This document shows positions 24,976-43,000 of a stretch of DNA of 64,000 nucleotides, in pieces (position 1 is the first letter of the stretch; each line of letters starts with the position of its first letter). Both the position numbers and the translations under genes were made by a program. The notes below the pieces were generated by a model that was given only the letters and a program-made list of their open reading frames with translations, had not been told where the DNA came from and did not search any database. This DNA is from Dipetalonema caudispina (lineage: Eukaryota > Nematoda > Chromadorea > Rhabditida > Onchocercidae). The stretch covers positions 90,837 through 154,836 of the forward strand of contig JABVXV010000135.1 of the NCBI GenBank assembly GCA_013365325.1. The letters are read 5' to 3'.

Positions 24976-27480
24976 TATCTTTTTCAATAATTTAGTCGTG
25001 GAGCAATATATCAACACTTATTCGATACCGCGATATCATGAGTTTTATCGACATATGAAATATTGGAAGCAAATAGATGAGGATGAATGGATTAACTTTG
25101 ACTTATAATTTTTATCTGCTAGTTTTTTTTTTTAAAATATATTTGTCATATATTTATCGATAAAAGCTACCAGAATGTATTTTTTCAAATCTATTACGCA
25201 AATTTTTTTTCAAAACTTTAAGCTTAATTTTATTTATTTTTCCTCATAAAGGAGTAGGAAATAGAATAAATGATAATATTAATGAAATATTGATTAGTTT
25301 GTTTGTTTCTTTCATTATTTATTTGTTCCTTTCTTGATTAATTTATTCATTTGCTATGAAAATTCCACTGTATATGAAATGATAAGCCAAATTCGAATTA
25401 CGTGAACTTTCTACTAGTAAGCATGAAGCCAGACGTAATAGACTGCTGTATATATTTATTGTATCCAAACTACACATTGTATTTTGTGTATAATCGTGAA
25501 CTTAATACCTCGATGAAATAGTATAGGAATAAAAATTGACCTATTGACCTTTCTTCCCTTTCTTTCCTTCTTTCACTCTTTGAAGAATCAGGAAAGCAAG
25601 AATTTATTTATTCATTTATATGAAGAAACGATGAGAGTGAGAGATAGAATCCATCGATTCCATCTCTCACTCTCTTCATCTCTATTTCACAGGATACTTT
25701 ACTCTTATTTCGATACTCTCCATCTTAATCATCCTTCTTTTACGTTTTCTTTTCCAACTTTACTTTCATTTGTTTATTTACATCGATGGAAAAGAGGCAG
25801 AGAAGGGAAAGAAGTTGAGGATGGGAATTAGGATGTAATTGAACAGGTAGGTATGTTTCCATCCACTTTCTCTCCAGAACTTTGTTTCTTGAGTAAGGAA
25901 GAAATGATTAGCTAGCATCATTCATTAGCTTATTTTATTTCGAGTTTATCAGAATTCCTGTTTTAGATTTATCAAATTCCGATTCTTCTATCTAAAGTTT
26001 GTCTGTTTTCCTTTTTCTTTTCTTTTTCTTTTTTTTGACAGAAATATGAATTGAAAAGGTAGGATATGCAAGATTTTATAAAATTCACATCATTAGTCCA
26101 AAGTGATAAGACGGGACAGGATTAGCATTGATTTTTTTCAGGTTTCTTTTCAAAATAATATAAAGAATTTTGAGGGGTGATCCCTTTCCTATCTGCTTAC
26201 GTTATATACATATTCGTGTTGCGTTGCTGAATTCATTTGTTAGTTAAAAACTTTCTTCTCCGTTTCTAAAACAATGTTTCTGAAAAATTGCAATTTTTTC
26301 CTCAGTTTTGCTTCTTATTTCATTAATTCTTGCTCCTTGATATACCGGTCAGTACAATCAATACTAACAAATTTCGACATATCATTCGATGCAAAGATAA
26401 GAAAATACAATTTCAAACACATATCAGTTCCAGTTTTTCCGTATTCAAAAAAATTTTTTTTTTTTTTTTGGACAGTTCTAGATTATGTATTGTCAAAAGT
26501 GGTTACAGCGGATAGGCTCCTCTTCGTAAATTATCATAAGTTCTTGCCGAGTAATTTATTGGTGTTGATTTTCATTTTCAGAAAGATTTCCGAAAAAACC
26601 GGGGTTCTTTATGGAAATTCCCAGGTTATACATATCAGTAAAATCCACAGTAGGGTGGGAGAGGAGAAAATTCAAAAGTTTTTCGATAGTTCGATTCTGT
26701 CAAGTTTTTGGAATTGCTTCTTGCTATGATCGGTCACTAAAGATTCAATTTAGTAAATGAAATTTTTATATTTAGCTAAAAGCCATCGTGTCAAAGAATA
26801 TGACCAAATTTGCGCAATTATTTTCTTCAAACCTAACAGGGAGCAAAGTGAACAAAGGAGGCACATTTGCCCTTTAACCTCTGATGCTGATCGATATGTC
26901 GTTAAAATGTAGGGTTTTGGTGATATCATACTCTTTTCATATTCATTAAATTCCTCTTCCTCTTATTTCTTACTCTGTTGAACGATGTTTTTGGCATTCT
27001 CATTTGTCTTGTATGCTCAATTTAGCAATAATCTTCCTGGTCGAGAATAAATTATTAAATCAAACTTTCACCTTTTTGTTTACTAATGTGATATATGTTA
27101 TTATTTACGCCGTATATTATAATCTTTGGATTCTTAAGTACGATGACAGTTATAAACATAAACGTAATAATACACGTATGTTGCATGTTATGCGCACACG
27201 AATGTCATTGGTAAATTTTAGTAAATGCGTATAATGATATAATTTTAATTCATATGCTGAAGAATAGCAATATTGATTATCTCCGTTCCATCCATGTTTG
27301 ATCGTATTTTGCAACCACTAACATCAGTTGCAGTTTGAGAGGATAGTTGTTGAAGCTGCACGGATGCCACTTTGTTCATGAGGGGTTGATTGCTTTAGTT
27401 GATTCACATGTTTTCCACGCTTGTTGTCGCACGCATACACATTACATGCATGCAGACACGTGAAGAATGAGGATAAGTAC

Positions 27481-27532
27481 ACTTACAAATACCAATACAC
27501 GCATAAGTATGCGTGTATGGGTATTTGTAAGT
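27481..27532. repeat. 25-bp inverted repeat with 2-base spacer
   Basis: Left arm 27481-27505 starts ACTTACAAATACC and right arm 27508-27532 ends GGTATTTGTAAGT. 24 of 25 positions pair. The loop is only AG, which suits a cruciform or a tiny palindromic repeat better than a microRNA precursor. Confidence 0.85.
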
Positions 27533-28174
27533 ATACGTGTGGAACGTGAAGTATGCTAAACAACGTGACTAATATTCAACTGAATGCTAGGCTCTTTTTC
27601 TATTCGCTTGGCAGATTTGATGTAAGATTTAAGGTAAAATTATTCCGAATAATTCTTGGAATGAATTTCTTTATAAGTTTTTAGATTCAATTTGATTAAG
27701 GCTAAAAAAAAGAATATGGAGGAAATCATTGTTACTAAGTTAAATCAATTTCTTAATTGAAGTTCGCCTGAAATTTGATTTTAGATATAGAAGATGGTAT
27801 TTTCCTCGAAAACTGGGTAATATACACCCACAATTTGAGTAGTATATACCCGAAGTTAGAATAATATATTTAAGGTTGATATAGGTTTCTTCGTTTTTCT
27901 AATTTCATCAAATATTTGTACAAAACCATATAAACTTTTGCCTGAGTTTTTTAATCAGTCCCACATGCTAGTTATAATCTTCTTTGCTGCATAATTTTTC
28001 GATGTTTGAAATGATTTCTGAATATTGCATTTGCTTTTTAGCTATATAAAATGTATCTGAAACATCAGTTAACTTTAACCGTACCAACAGTAGTATGATC
28101 CATTCATAAGTTCACGGAGTTTGCTACGTAATAAACGTCTGATACATATTTGTTCAAAAAAGTTTGGATTTTTT

Positions 28175-28176
28175 AG
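28175..28176 (+). other. Possible spliced-leader acceptor two bases before the PCMTD start codon
   Basis: TTTTTTAG directly precedes AC-ATG. A 5' UTR of two bases after the acceptor is typical of trans-spliced nematode messages. This is inference from the sequence pattern only. Confidence 0.5.
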
Positions 28177-28178
28177 AC

Positions 28179-33936
<5,758 letters not shown>

Positions 33937-33950
33937 TATAATATTTTGCT

Positions 33951-33956
33951 ATTAAA
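33951..33956 (+). promoter_or_regulatory. Candidate poly(A) signal ATTAAA for the PCMTD gene
   Basis: ATTAAA 14 bases after the stop. AATAAA also occurs further on at 34629-34634 and 34817-34822. The choice cannot be made from sequence. Confidence 0.3.
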
Positions 33957-35393
33957 TTCTGCTAGCTTATTTTTGGCTCAAATCAAAAGGAGGAAAACTT
34001 TTATCCATCGTAGGAGTAGTAGTTTTTCCTTCCATGACTTTAAATATTCTAGAACTTTGCAAATTATAATGAAATGGATCGGGGTAGGAGACCAGTTGCT
34101 CATTGATGCTTCGATTATCTTTTCAAAAAATATTGAGTAATATTTCTTTTGAATTCCGGAACTATAGACAAAAGACATTACGTGAGACTTACTAACATAA
34201 GTGCAGTCAAAGAAATTTCATGGAATCGAGCGATTTTTTCATTATGTTTTGAAGGTTTAGGTAGGATACATTTATATCTACCAGATCTAACGTATGTGAC
34301 GTTTTGGTTTTGCTGTATTTCTAGTAATATTTCTTGTTTCTGCACTAGCTAAAGATTATTATTACTAGTTTCATTTGATGAATTAAATTTGTTTACCTTT
34401 GTTTTACGTTTTTATGTATATAAAAATTTATACCAACAAAAGTAACTCTTATTTTCATCGAATTCGATATTACATTACTGATTTAATCGCAAGATTCACG
34501 GGAATCATAGCAAGAAACAATTTGTGGAGATTTTTTTTTTTTCAAAAGTTGTATAGGAATCTTTATTGCCTTTATTGTATATTTTCTTCTGTACATATTA
34601 CGTTTTCGTATCATTGTTGTCATATTCAAATAAACCAGAAATAATTCTCTTTCTTGCCACTTTAAATAGAGCAATTTTTTTTGATTTTACAACTTATTTA
34701 AGTTATCCTAAATTCCTGCGTCAGCCATTTTTTTCAACACATCTTGTATAATATTTATATGGCGTATTTTTCAAACAAAAAGAAATAGGAACCAAAAAGT
34801 AATAACATATAGACATAATAAATCCTATGAATTAACACCATAGGGGGATGTAAGTAATACAATTCGTATATGATATACCTAATCAAATGCTTTTATTATA
34901 TCACAGAAGATAAGGAAGTATGTGAAATATATACGAATTGATTTAACAAAATTTCGAAAATAAAGTGACAATTAGCTTCATTTTGAAATCCCTGTAAGAA
35001 ATGCATCGGGACAGAACTTTTCCTATTCATAAATATGAAAGATTTCCCAAAAATGTTAACGAATGTCCTAAATTTTGCACTTCTTCCTTCGGCAATAAAA
35101 AAAAGCTTTGTAAATTTCGTTTCTCATATTTACTTAACAGGAAATGATAATTACTATCATTTCGTAAAGCTCTCATACCCGTCGCTTTAGATATAAGAAA
35201 AATAAACTTTCCCAATATATATTTTAACCACAATATGTTATATTATAACGTATTAAAACAGGAAGTAAAAATTTGATACAATTGGAAATTATCCTACCAA
35301 TCTTTTTAAAACCATGTTGGCATAATTGAAGAATGCATAAAGAAGAATAAAATTTTGGTGTATTTCGATAAGTAAGATATAAAGTAATTTCCA
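33957..35393. other. Convergent 3' intergenic region
   Basis: Tail-to-tail spacer between the PCMTD gene and lin-10, AT-rich, with no recognised coding sequence or RNA gene. It should hold both 3' UTR ends. Confidence 0.6.
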
Positions 35394-35399
35394 TTTATT
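35394..35399 (-). promoter_or_regulatory. Candidate poly(A) signal AATAAA for lin-10
   Basis: AATAAA on the minus strand about 200 bases after the lin-10 stop codon. Other AT-rich variants lie nearer. Confidence 0.35.
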
Positions 35400-35601
35400 C
35401 AATTATAAAAATTTGAATAACTTAGAGAATAAAATTAGCTGTAAAATGATCAGAATTAAAAAAGTAAAAAGTGAGGGACACTTCTTATTTTTAACGAATG
35501 GATAACAATCTCATGGAAGAAAGGGAAGAATAAATTGATGTGACAACGACAAAAATTGAAAAAAGAAAAAAAAAAAAAAAAAAAAGAAATGAAAATATTT
35601 A

Positions 35602-36440
35602 TCAAATATAATTTGGCACTTCTTGGCCGGTGAGCAGACGAAACATTGATGTGGGCATCGTTTTCATATGAATCTCACCAATTGCTGATGCTAACATATT
35701 AACAATTTTTTCATGTGGAACTGCAACAACACTTTGTGAATTAATTTCAATAATTCGATGACCAACACGAATTCCACCACGTTCCGCTATACCACCACGT
35801 AATAAACTACAAATCTAAAATATGAAAGTTTTGAAAAAAAAAGAAGAAAAGAAATAAAATTGAAAGTTTAATGAAATTTGCATTTGATAATATTTTTGAG
35901 AAAAATTTAAACAATTAATTTTGAACAAACATAAATGTATTAAGTGTATTCATAAATAATATGGTATGTCTGAATCTATCATGAAATTTTTCATTTTAAT
36001 TAACAATTACATAAACCATAGGAATACATTTAAATAGACCATAGATTAGTGTTTTGTTAAATTTTCTGCTACATTGTATTCTTTTTCATAAAACCGATAA
36101 TATTATGAAATTTAGACAAAAAAAAGGTAAAAGTGACCAATAGTACAATTTAATCTTCGAATTGGAAATTTTTTTGTTTCATTCCAAAATTCAATAACTA
36201 ATAAATAAATAAACTCATAAACAATTAGTTCAAAGTTGAAACAAAACAAAATGTAACAATAATTTTTACCACTCCATTTTGTACACTAAAACCAAGTTGA
36301 TATTTAGTATCAGGACGTCGAATTCTGACTTCAACAACTGGTGGTGTCGAAACAACCGTTAATTTTACAGCTGTGGAACTTTTTGTCGCCTGCAAATACC
36401 ATACAACTTTTCAGTAAATTATCATAATAAGAATAATAAC

Positions 36441-36501
<61 letters not shown>

Positions 36502-37056
36502 GTAGTAACATACAATTATTGCAACTTATAAAAAATTATCATCAAAAAAAAAAACATAAATTTACCCACCTTAATATTTTGTTGTGCTGAAGCTAAAGGA
36601 AGACCTACTAAGGATATGCCATTAATTGCAATTATCTGAAAAAAATGAGATGAAAAATTATTCGAAATAGGGGAAGATTAATGGAATGTAAATTTTCTTC
36701 TAACTTTTATGTTTTGTTTTCGTTCTTTTTTTTTTTTTTGAATTTATAATCTCGAAATAATTTCATGGAAAAACACAAGTATTCATCGTTTTTTTTTTTT
36801 TTTTTTTTTTTGCAGTTAAAAAAAAAAGATAACTTACCTGATCACCAATATTTAAATGATTACATCGACAAGCAGCACCATTTGGTTGTAAATTAGCAAT
36901 AACAACCGTTGGTAACATGGAACCCCAACCGGATTCAACAACTACAACACCTAATGGTTCGCCAGCCTTTTTCGGTACAACAACATCTTTTTGAGTTTCT
37001 TTCTTAGCAAACATCTCCAATTCATCACCCATTAATTCTTGTGAACTTAACACTTC
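35602..37056 (-). other. lin-10: lin-10 tandem PDZ domain exons and autoinhibitory tail
   Basis: Exons 36838-37056, 36570-36635, 36270-36389 and 35602-35814. PDZ1 runs from [20 protein letters not shown], where the carboxylate loop lies, to [22 protein letters not shown]2 starts at [19 protein letters not shown] and contains [20 protein letters not shown]. The protein ends [20 protein letters not shown]. In human X11 the equivalent PVYI tail folds back into the PDZ1 groove and autoinhibits it; the conserved -YI end suggests the same here. Confidence 0.95.
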
Positions 37057-40000
37057 CTGAAATTTTCTTCCACAATGATTATAATTTTAGTTGTAATATT
37101 TAGATTGTTAAATAGAGAATAAAAACTTCCTAAAATATGTGGCGAAATTGTAAAATTTTTTTTACGATATATTAGGATATCAATGATTAAAAACTGATCA
37201 AATCTCAACGTTGAATCAAATAATTCGGATAAACTAAACAAAAAAACTAAAAAATCCTTAATTATCAACAATCTAATTAACAGATTGCACTTAGGAAAAC
37301 GATGTTATTTTATGTACAGTTACAGTTACGCAAAGCCAAAGTTTGATACATAATTGATAGTTGAACAAGTATGATTCAAAAAGTATTAGCATAACATCAA
37401 GCATGATATTAACATACATAAAATTAAATTTAAAATCGATAAATTGTACCAAAAAAATAAATTTCAATCGGACCAAAATAGTATATACAATAAAATTTTT
37501 TCCAATTATCTTATACACTTTATTAACTTTTTCTATTTCAATTAATGTTTCAAAATTTTGTGTATTATTGAGAAAAAATATGATAATTTCTTGAATCTTA
37601 ATAACAACAAAAATTTAGTCTAAGAGAGGAAGAAGAGAAGGAAAAAGAGGAAAAGTAATAAATAAAATAATTAAACCTGATAATCAATTTCACGCAAATA
37701 TGATGGATCATCGATACCGTTGGCACGAAGAAATTCAACATAAGCAACCTGGAAGGCTTGTCCGATGGATTGAGCAATAAATGATGCTTCATCGGATTCA
37801 AAAACATGACATATCACGCGAGGTGTACTGTAAACAAAGTATTTCTATATTATTTGATACATTGTATCCATTAATATTTCATTTGAAAATTACAATTTCA
37901 TTGTTTTGAATTTACCATAATAATTATCCAATTTTAGGAATTTCAACAATCTAAATTCTCTCTCTCTCTCCCTCTCTCTCTTTCCTTTTCTCATTTTATA
38001 TTTTATTATCCTCTACTCTAGGATATGTATTTCATTTCATCTTAAAGCTAATGAATTCATTATGTGCGCATTTGTCATTTTTCCAATAACATCAAAAATA
38101 TCGCTTATATCGCTCATTTTTAAAGGAATTTTGCTTGTTGATTGATCGAAATTCATTCTATCCGCCTTTCCGTTACGGTGAATTTCTATTCTTCCTTGAT
38201 GAATTTCCACTTATTATAAGATTCAGATGAATTTCCATTTATTATGTGATTTAGATGAATTTCCGTTATTATAATTTGCAGTTAACTGATAAAGTTCATT
38301 CCGAATCATTTCTTCTCGAAAATGTTGAAAATTTCATTAAATTTAGGATGCGATAACTTTCATTGCAAACTTTATTGAAGAGGAAATTTTGAAAAAAAAG
38401 TAATGCTTTCGAACTAAAATAATCGTTTAACACCCGATTAACTCATTTCTTCATATTTCAAACTGTAGCTTACATCAACATTGACAAACTAATCGTACCA
38501 TTTCGTACTTAACCAATCAAAATGGAAATGATATAATTGAGAATTAGAAGTTATAAATAATTTGTTAGACTATCTAAAGTATTAGCAAAATATCGAATCG
38601 AATCGAATGAATATAGCTAAAAGCTATGAGAATAAGTTTTTAAGAAATTTTCAAAAAAAATTTTTTTATTTCACATATTATGAAAATAAAAATTTGGAAC
38701 GAAGAATTAATAGAAAAATAGTTGCTAATTATTGGAAATGAATGAGATTTTAGAGAATAAAATGAGAAAGAAAAGTAATGAAATGATACATAAATTACTT
38801 CCAACCTATCAAGTATTCAATAATTAGAATATTTAGTTAAATAAGTACTTAATAATACATTAGTTGCGTATTGGAATTTGAATCAACAGAAAGGAATATT
38901 TCAAAGGATTTTCAGCCTTCATATTTATTATCTTTGACAGTCACAAAAATTTAACTTTCTTTACCAATTCGCCATCTATTATACATTGTTATTTATCAAT
39001 AAGAGGAAAAATTCTTAAAAATTTTACAACGAACCAAAATTAGTTAAGTATGAATTTCATAATTGAAATTTTGATAGTTTCATACCTTACGGAAAAATCC
39101 TCCTTAGATGATTGTGACATTCGGCGTGCCATTAAAACAACCAAATCACCGATATCCGCAATATACGATATCGTCCGTAACGCATGATCCATTAATATAT
39201 CCTGTGAAAAAAAAAAAAAGAAAACTTCACCTCTTTATATTTTACCTTTTCACCATTGAAATTACATGACAACTTAACTAATGAACTTTTAAACAATCGA
39301 TAAGAAACTATATCAGTAAAGTAAGACGAGCAACTATGGCAAAAACTTTTATGGAAATATTTAAAGGTTTTAGATTTTCACCTAAAATACGAATCCAAAT
39401 AATGTATATTCAAAATTTCTCGCAGGATAGATTGTAAAAGTAAAACATTTGTTAATAAAAATATATGAATAAATATTTTCTAACTTCTAAATGATTTCGG
39501 AAAACTTATCATACATGACAAATTGTAATTTTGAACTGGAAATATCTGATAAATTCGACGAAATATTAGACCAAATAATACTCTAAATTGTTATTGATTG
39601 ATATGAAATTACGAAATTCTGATTAGATATTATTAAACTTACTTGAAAATTTTTCACAAAAGTCTCTAAAATCATGTAAAATTCAATTGTAAATTAAGGA
39701 AACAGATGAAATAAAACGAAGAACAAAACTGATTAATTAGTAAATAAAATTACTCACTATTTGTATAATAACGATGTTAATAACAAAAATGACAAAATAC
39801 AACAACAACAACAACAATAACAACAACGACAATAAGCATACAATATTTTTTAGACTATGATCCTAAGTACATTGTATTAAATTAGTATAAATTTCTAAAT
39901 TTTTATTAAATCTCGAGTACATCAAAATTTTCAATTTCTCCATCGATATAATTGCTATAACAACAACAACTAACATTACATTTCTTTTTTTTTGGTCTTG

Positions 40001-43000
40001 AAATATTTGTTAAATATTAAGCGAAAAATGGAAGAAAAATTAGATGTAATGAATATCTAATAATAATCTCATAAAAAAAAAAGAAAAAATGGTACAATAA
40101 CTAATCCAAAAATATTCTAACAAAAGAAATTTTAATCTTCAATTTGATAATTTCTTTGATGATTTATTTTGTAAACAGTTAGGAATCGATGATTCGTTAA
40201 ACGGATGACATTATAACTTATAAAATTTAATTAGACATTGCATAGTAAATATATACTTAGGTAAGTGTATAAATGTATATGTTAAAAATTTCATTATTAT
40301 AAATGAATGAAAGATAATAGCCGAGAAAAAAAGATGCAAAAAGAAATTTAATAACAGTGAAAGCATAATGAGTAATAAATAAAATATTAAGAGAAATTTG
40401 GATAATTGATGAATGTTTTATCTAAAATTTTGATTTTGGAAATTTTTTTCAATCTCAGATTTCCTAAAAACGAGCTTAAAATTTGTAATATTAGTATCCA
40501 TTCTATTCAATATTGGCAAAGTTTTCAATCTGGGCCTAGAGCAATTTCAGATTTGCATGTAGCCTTTACCACGATCTTACAGAAATTTAATTTCCATGAA
40601 AAAGAAGAGTAGAAGGAGATATAACTTTTTAAATTTTCGATTTATAATACGTACCTGTCGAACATCTGTATCAGATATCCTCTGAAATAATTAAAGGAAT
40701 GAATTATATCATAGAGAAAGACGAAAAGCATTTATATTGAACGGAGCATCAGATAAAAAATCAAATTAAAATTTTGATATTCAGTTAACTGATCTTTCTC
40801 CAAAAGTAAAGCAAAATTTCAATCTTCTTCTTTTCAGTTTGATATAATGCTAACCGTAAAGTGTTCAAAGACTAGAATAAGCAAAGAAATAATTTTTATT
40901 TAATTCAAAATTCAGAAAATAATTTAAATTCAATATGGGGAATGTTTGCCAATTATGTAGATAATAATATATGCATGAACAAACCTGAAGATCGGTATTT
41001 AATACCATGATTTTCTCCGTTGATATGAATAAATCGATATCTGTACTTGGTTGAATTTCACCCGCTGGTGCCTTAAAGAATCCAAATTTTTTAAAGCGAA
41101 AACACTGTATTCATATATTTCAATGTTTTAAAATTTTGCAAATAAAAGTTTCATAATAATTTTAAATAATTTTTTTCATTATAATCAAATAAAATATGCA
41201 ACGAAATGAAGAAGTTATTTGCATATTTTTACCAATAAATTTCAGAATTTTATGAATTAAGAAAGAGATGGAAATAAAAATATATTGATAGCTGAACAAT
41301 AATATCTGATAAAAACAAAAGAAATACAATAAAACAATATCGAAATTATTTGAACAATTTCGATATTCTAATAAAATTAATTAATTATTCCAATTTTTGA
41401 TATTTCTAACCTTAACCCGAGCTACCGCTTCTTGTGCTTGCATCATACGACTTGCTTTCGTTGGTCTTCCCTCACAAATCAACTGTGTAGAGCCTAAATA
41501 TCTGGCTCGAAATAGTACACCTTCAATAAGTACTGCTGGCTCATGCACTATAACTGCAATGGAATGCAAAATGAAATCGTTTATATTGGAAAAAGAAATT
41601 AAAAATTTAATTTACAAAAAAAAAAGATCTTGAAAATAATTGAAATTTCAACAAAAAATGGAAAATTCAATGGAATGAATTATATATATATACTGTAGAA
41701 AACGAAAAAAAAAAATAACAGGCGATGAATAAAATTTAAATCTTTATTTCCAGTCAATTTTATTTTTATTTTTTAACCAATCAATTTAAATTTTAATCGT
41801 TGTTTTAGTCAATCAGTTGGTTATTGGCAATATAAAATTTCGATATGTTTTTAATAGTAAAAAGGAAAAAAATTCAAACAAATGAAAAAAAAAAGATCAA
41901 TATAAACCTTCTTTTTTTAAACCTTTTTTTGTTTTAATCCCATCATCACCTCCTTGTTCATCCTTTGATAGCAAACTTTCAGTTTCATTAATCAGTTCAT
42001 CCGAAGCTGGCTCTAATTCTGCAAGAAAGATTTATTTGTTTTAATATAAAATTATATTTAATGATGAAAAACGAATCACACAAATATGATGGATGCATAC
42101 CATAAAGAAGTCATCAGATTTAGAAATATTCCAATATTAAACCTAAAAATTTGTAAACTGATAATAGATTACTCACTTTCGGAATTTTTGTTCATTTCCA
42201 TAACTTCTTCATTACTTTGATTTTCTTCCCTTTGAACCCTTTTCAGATATGAATCTCTGCAACAAAACGGTAAATTAAACAAAATTTTAACACTTACATT
42301 AATTTTGAATTAACACACGAAAAAAAGAGGAAATGGGAAAAATTAGATTTATAAAATATTCAATTTCCCCGAAAGTAACAAATCTAAAACTTAAACTGAT
42401 ATTTGATTGATTCCAAAAATCTGTTTTAAAATTAGTTGAAACATTTGTAAAACTATTTGGTAACTAGGCAAATATTATGATCTAAAAAAAGGAATGCTTA
42501 AGTAAATTATTAAATATATTTCCGGTAATGTGATATGCAAGCGACGAATTTACTGTTATTATAAGATATTGAATGAATGAAAAACTGAACCATTAATAAT
42601 CATTTAGTAATCATTTATTCACTTAATCGATAAATGATAAACTCTAATTTAAGTGCCGATAAACTTCAACATACTTTCAAATTAATAAGACTAAGTTCCA
42701 ATAATTAAGATACATCTTACAAGGATATATATACCATATACATTTACCCATACCTCATAACCCAAATAGGTTCGCCTTCTGTACGATTTTCCTCAGTATG
42801 TCCATTTTTCATCGTATCTTCTTTGTTGGATGTATGCTTTTCATTTTCCATCCAATCACTTTCACCAGGCCAATTATTTTGTGAAACCTATAAAAAAATA
42901 ACAAACTTCCATACAACATTACGTGAGAATGGAATCGATATTCTGAAAATGGAAAAAAGGAAATTAAATTTAAATTGATATTAGATTATACAAGAGATCG

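Larger units (their letters stand above)
23791..28174. other. Divergent intergenic region, unc-73 / PCMTD
   Basis: About 4.4 kb between the two divergent 5' ends; it must hold upstream regulatory sequence for both genes. It is AT-rich. 23.9-24.8 kb has many short AAT/GAT runs, and a (TC)n run lies at 24953-24975. A 25-bp near-perfect inverted repeat lies at 27481-27532. No coding exon with homology was recognised. The open frames seen here on the plus strand are T-rich, start without context and show no family motif. Confidence 0.6.
37677..41553 (-). other. lin-10: lin-10 PTB domain exons
   Basis: Exons 41411-41547/41553, 40985-41071, 40655-40681 (27-base microexon), 39086-39201 and 37677-37827. 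Key matches to Mint are [79 protein letters not shown] and [15 protein letters not shown]. In Mint this domain binds YENPTY-like tails such as APP. The first acceptor can be either of two AGs six bases apart, both in frame. Confidence 0.95.

Noticed and set aside
26274..26729. 151-codon plus-strand frame in the unc-73/PCMTD intergenic region, the longest there
   Set aside because: It is Phe/Ser/Leu-rich because the DNA is T-rich, includes an 11-base T run, has no recognised motif and no splice partners, and does not look like a coding exon.
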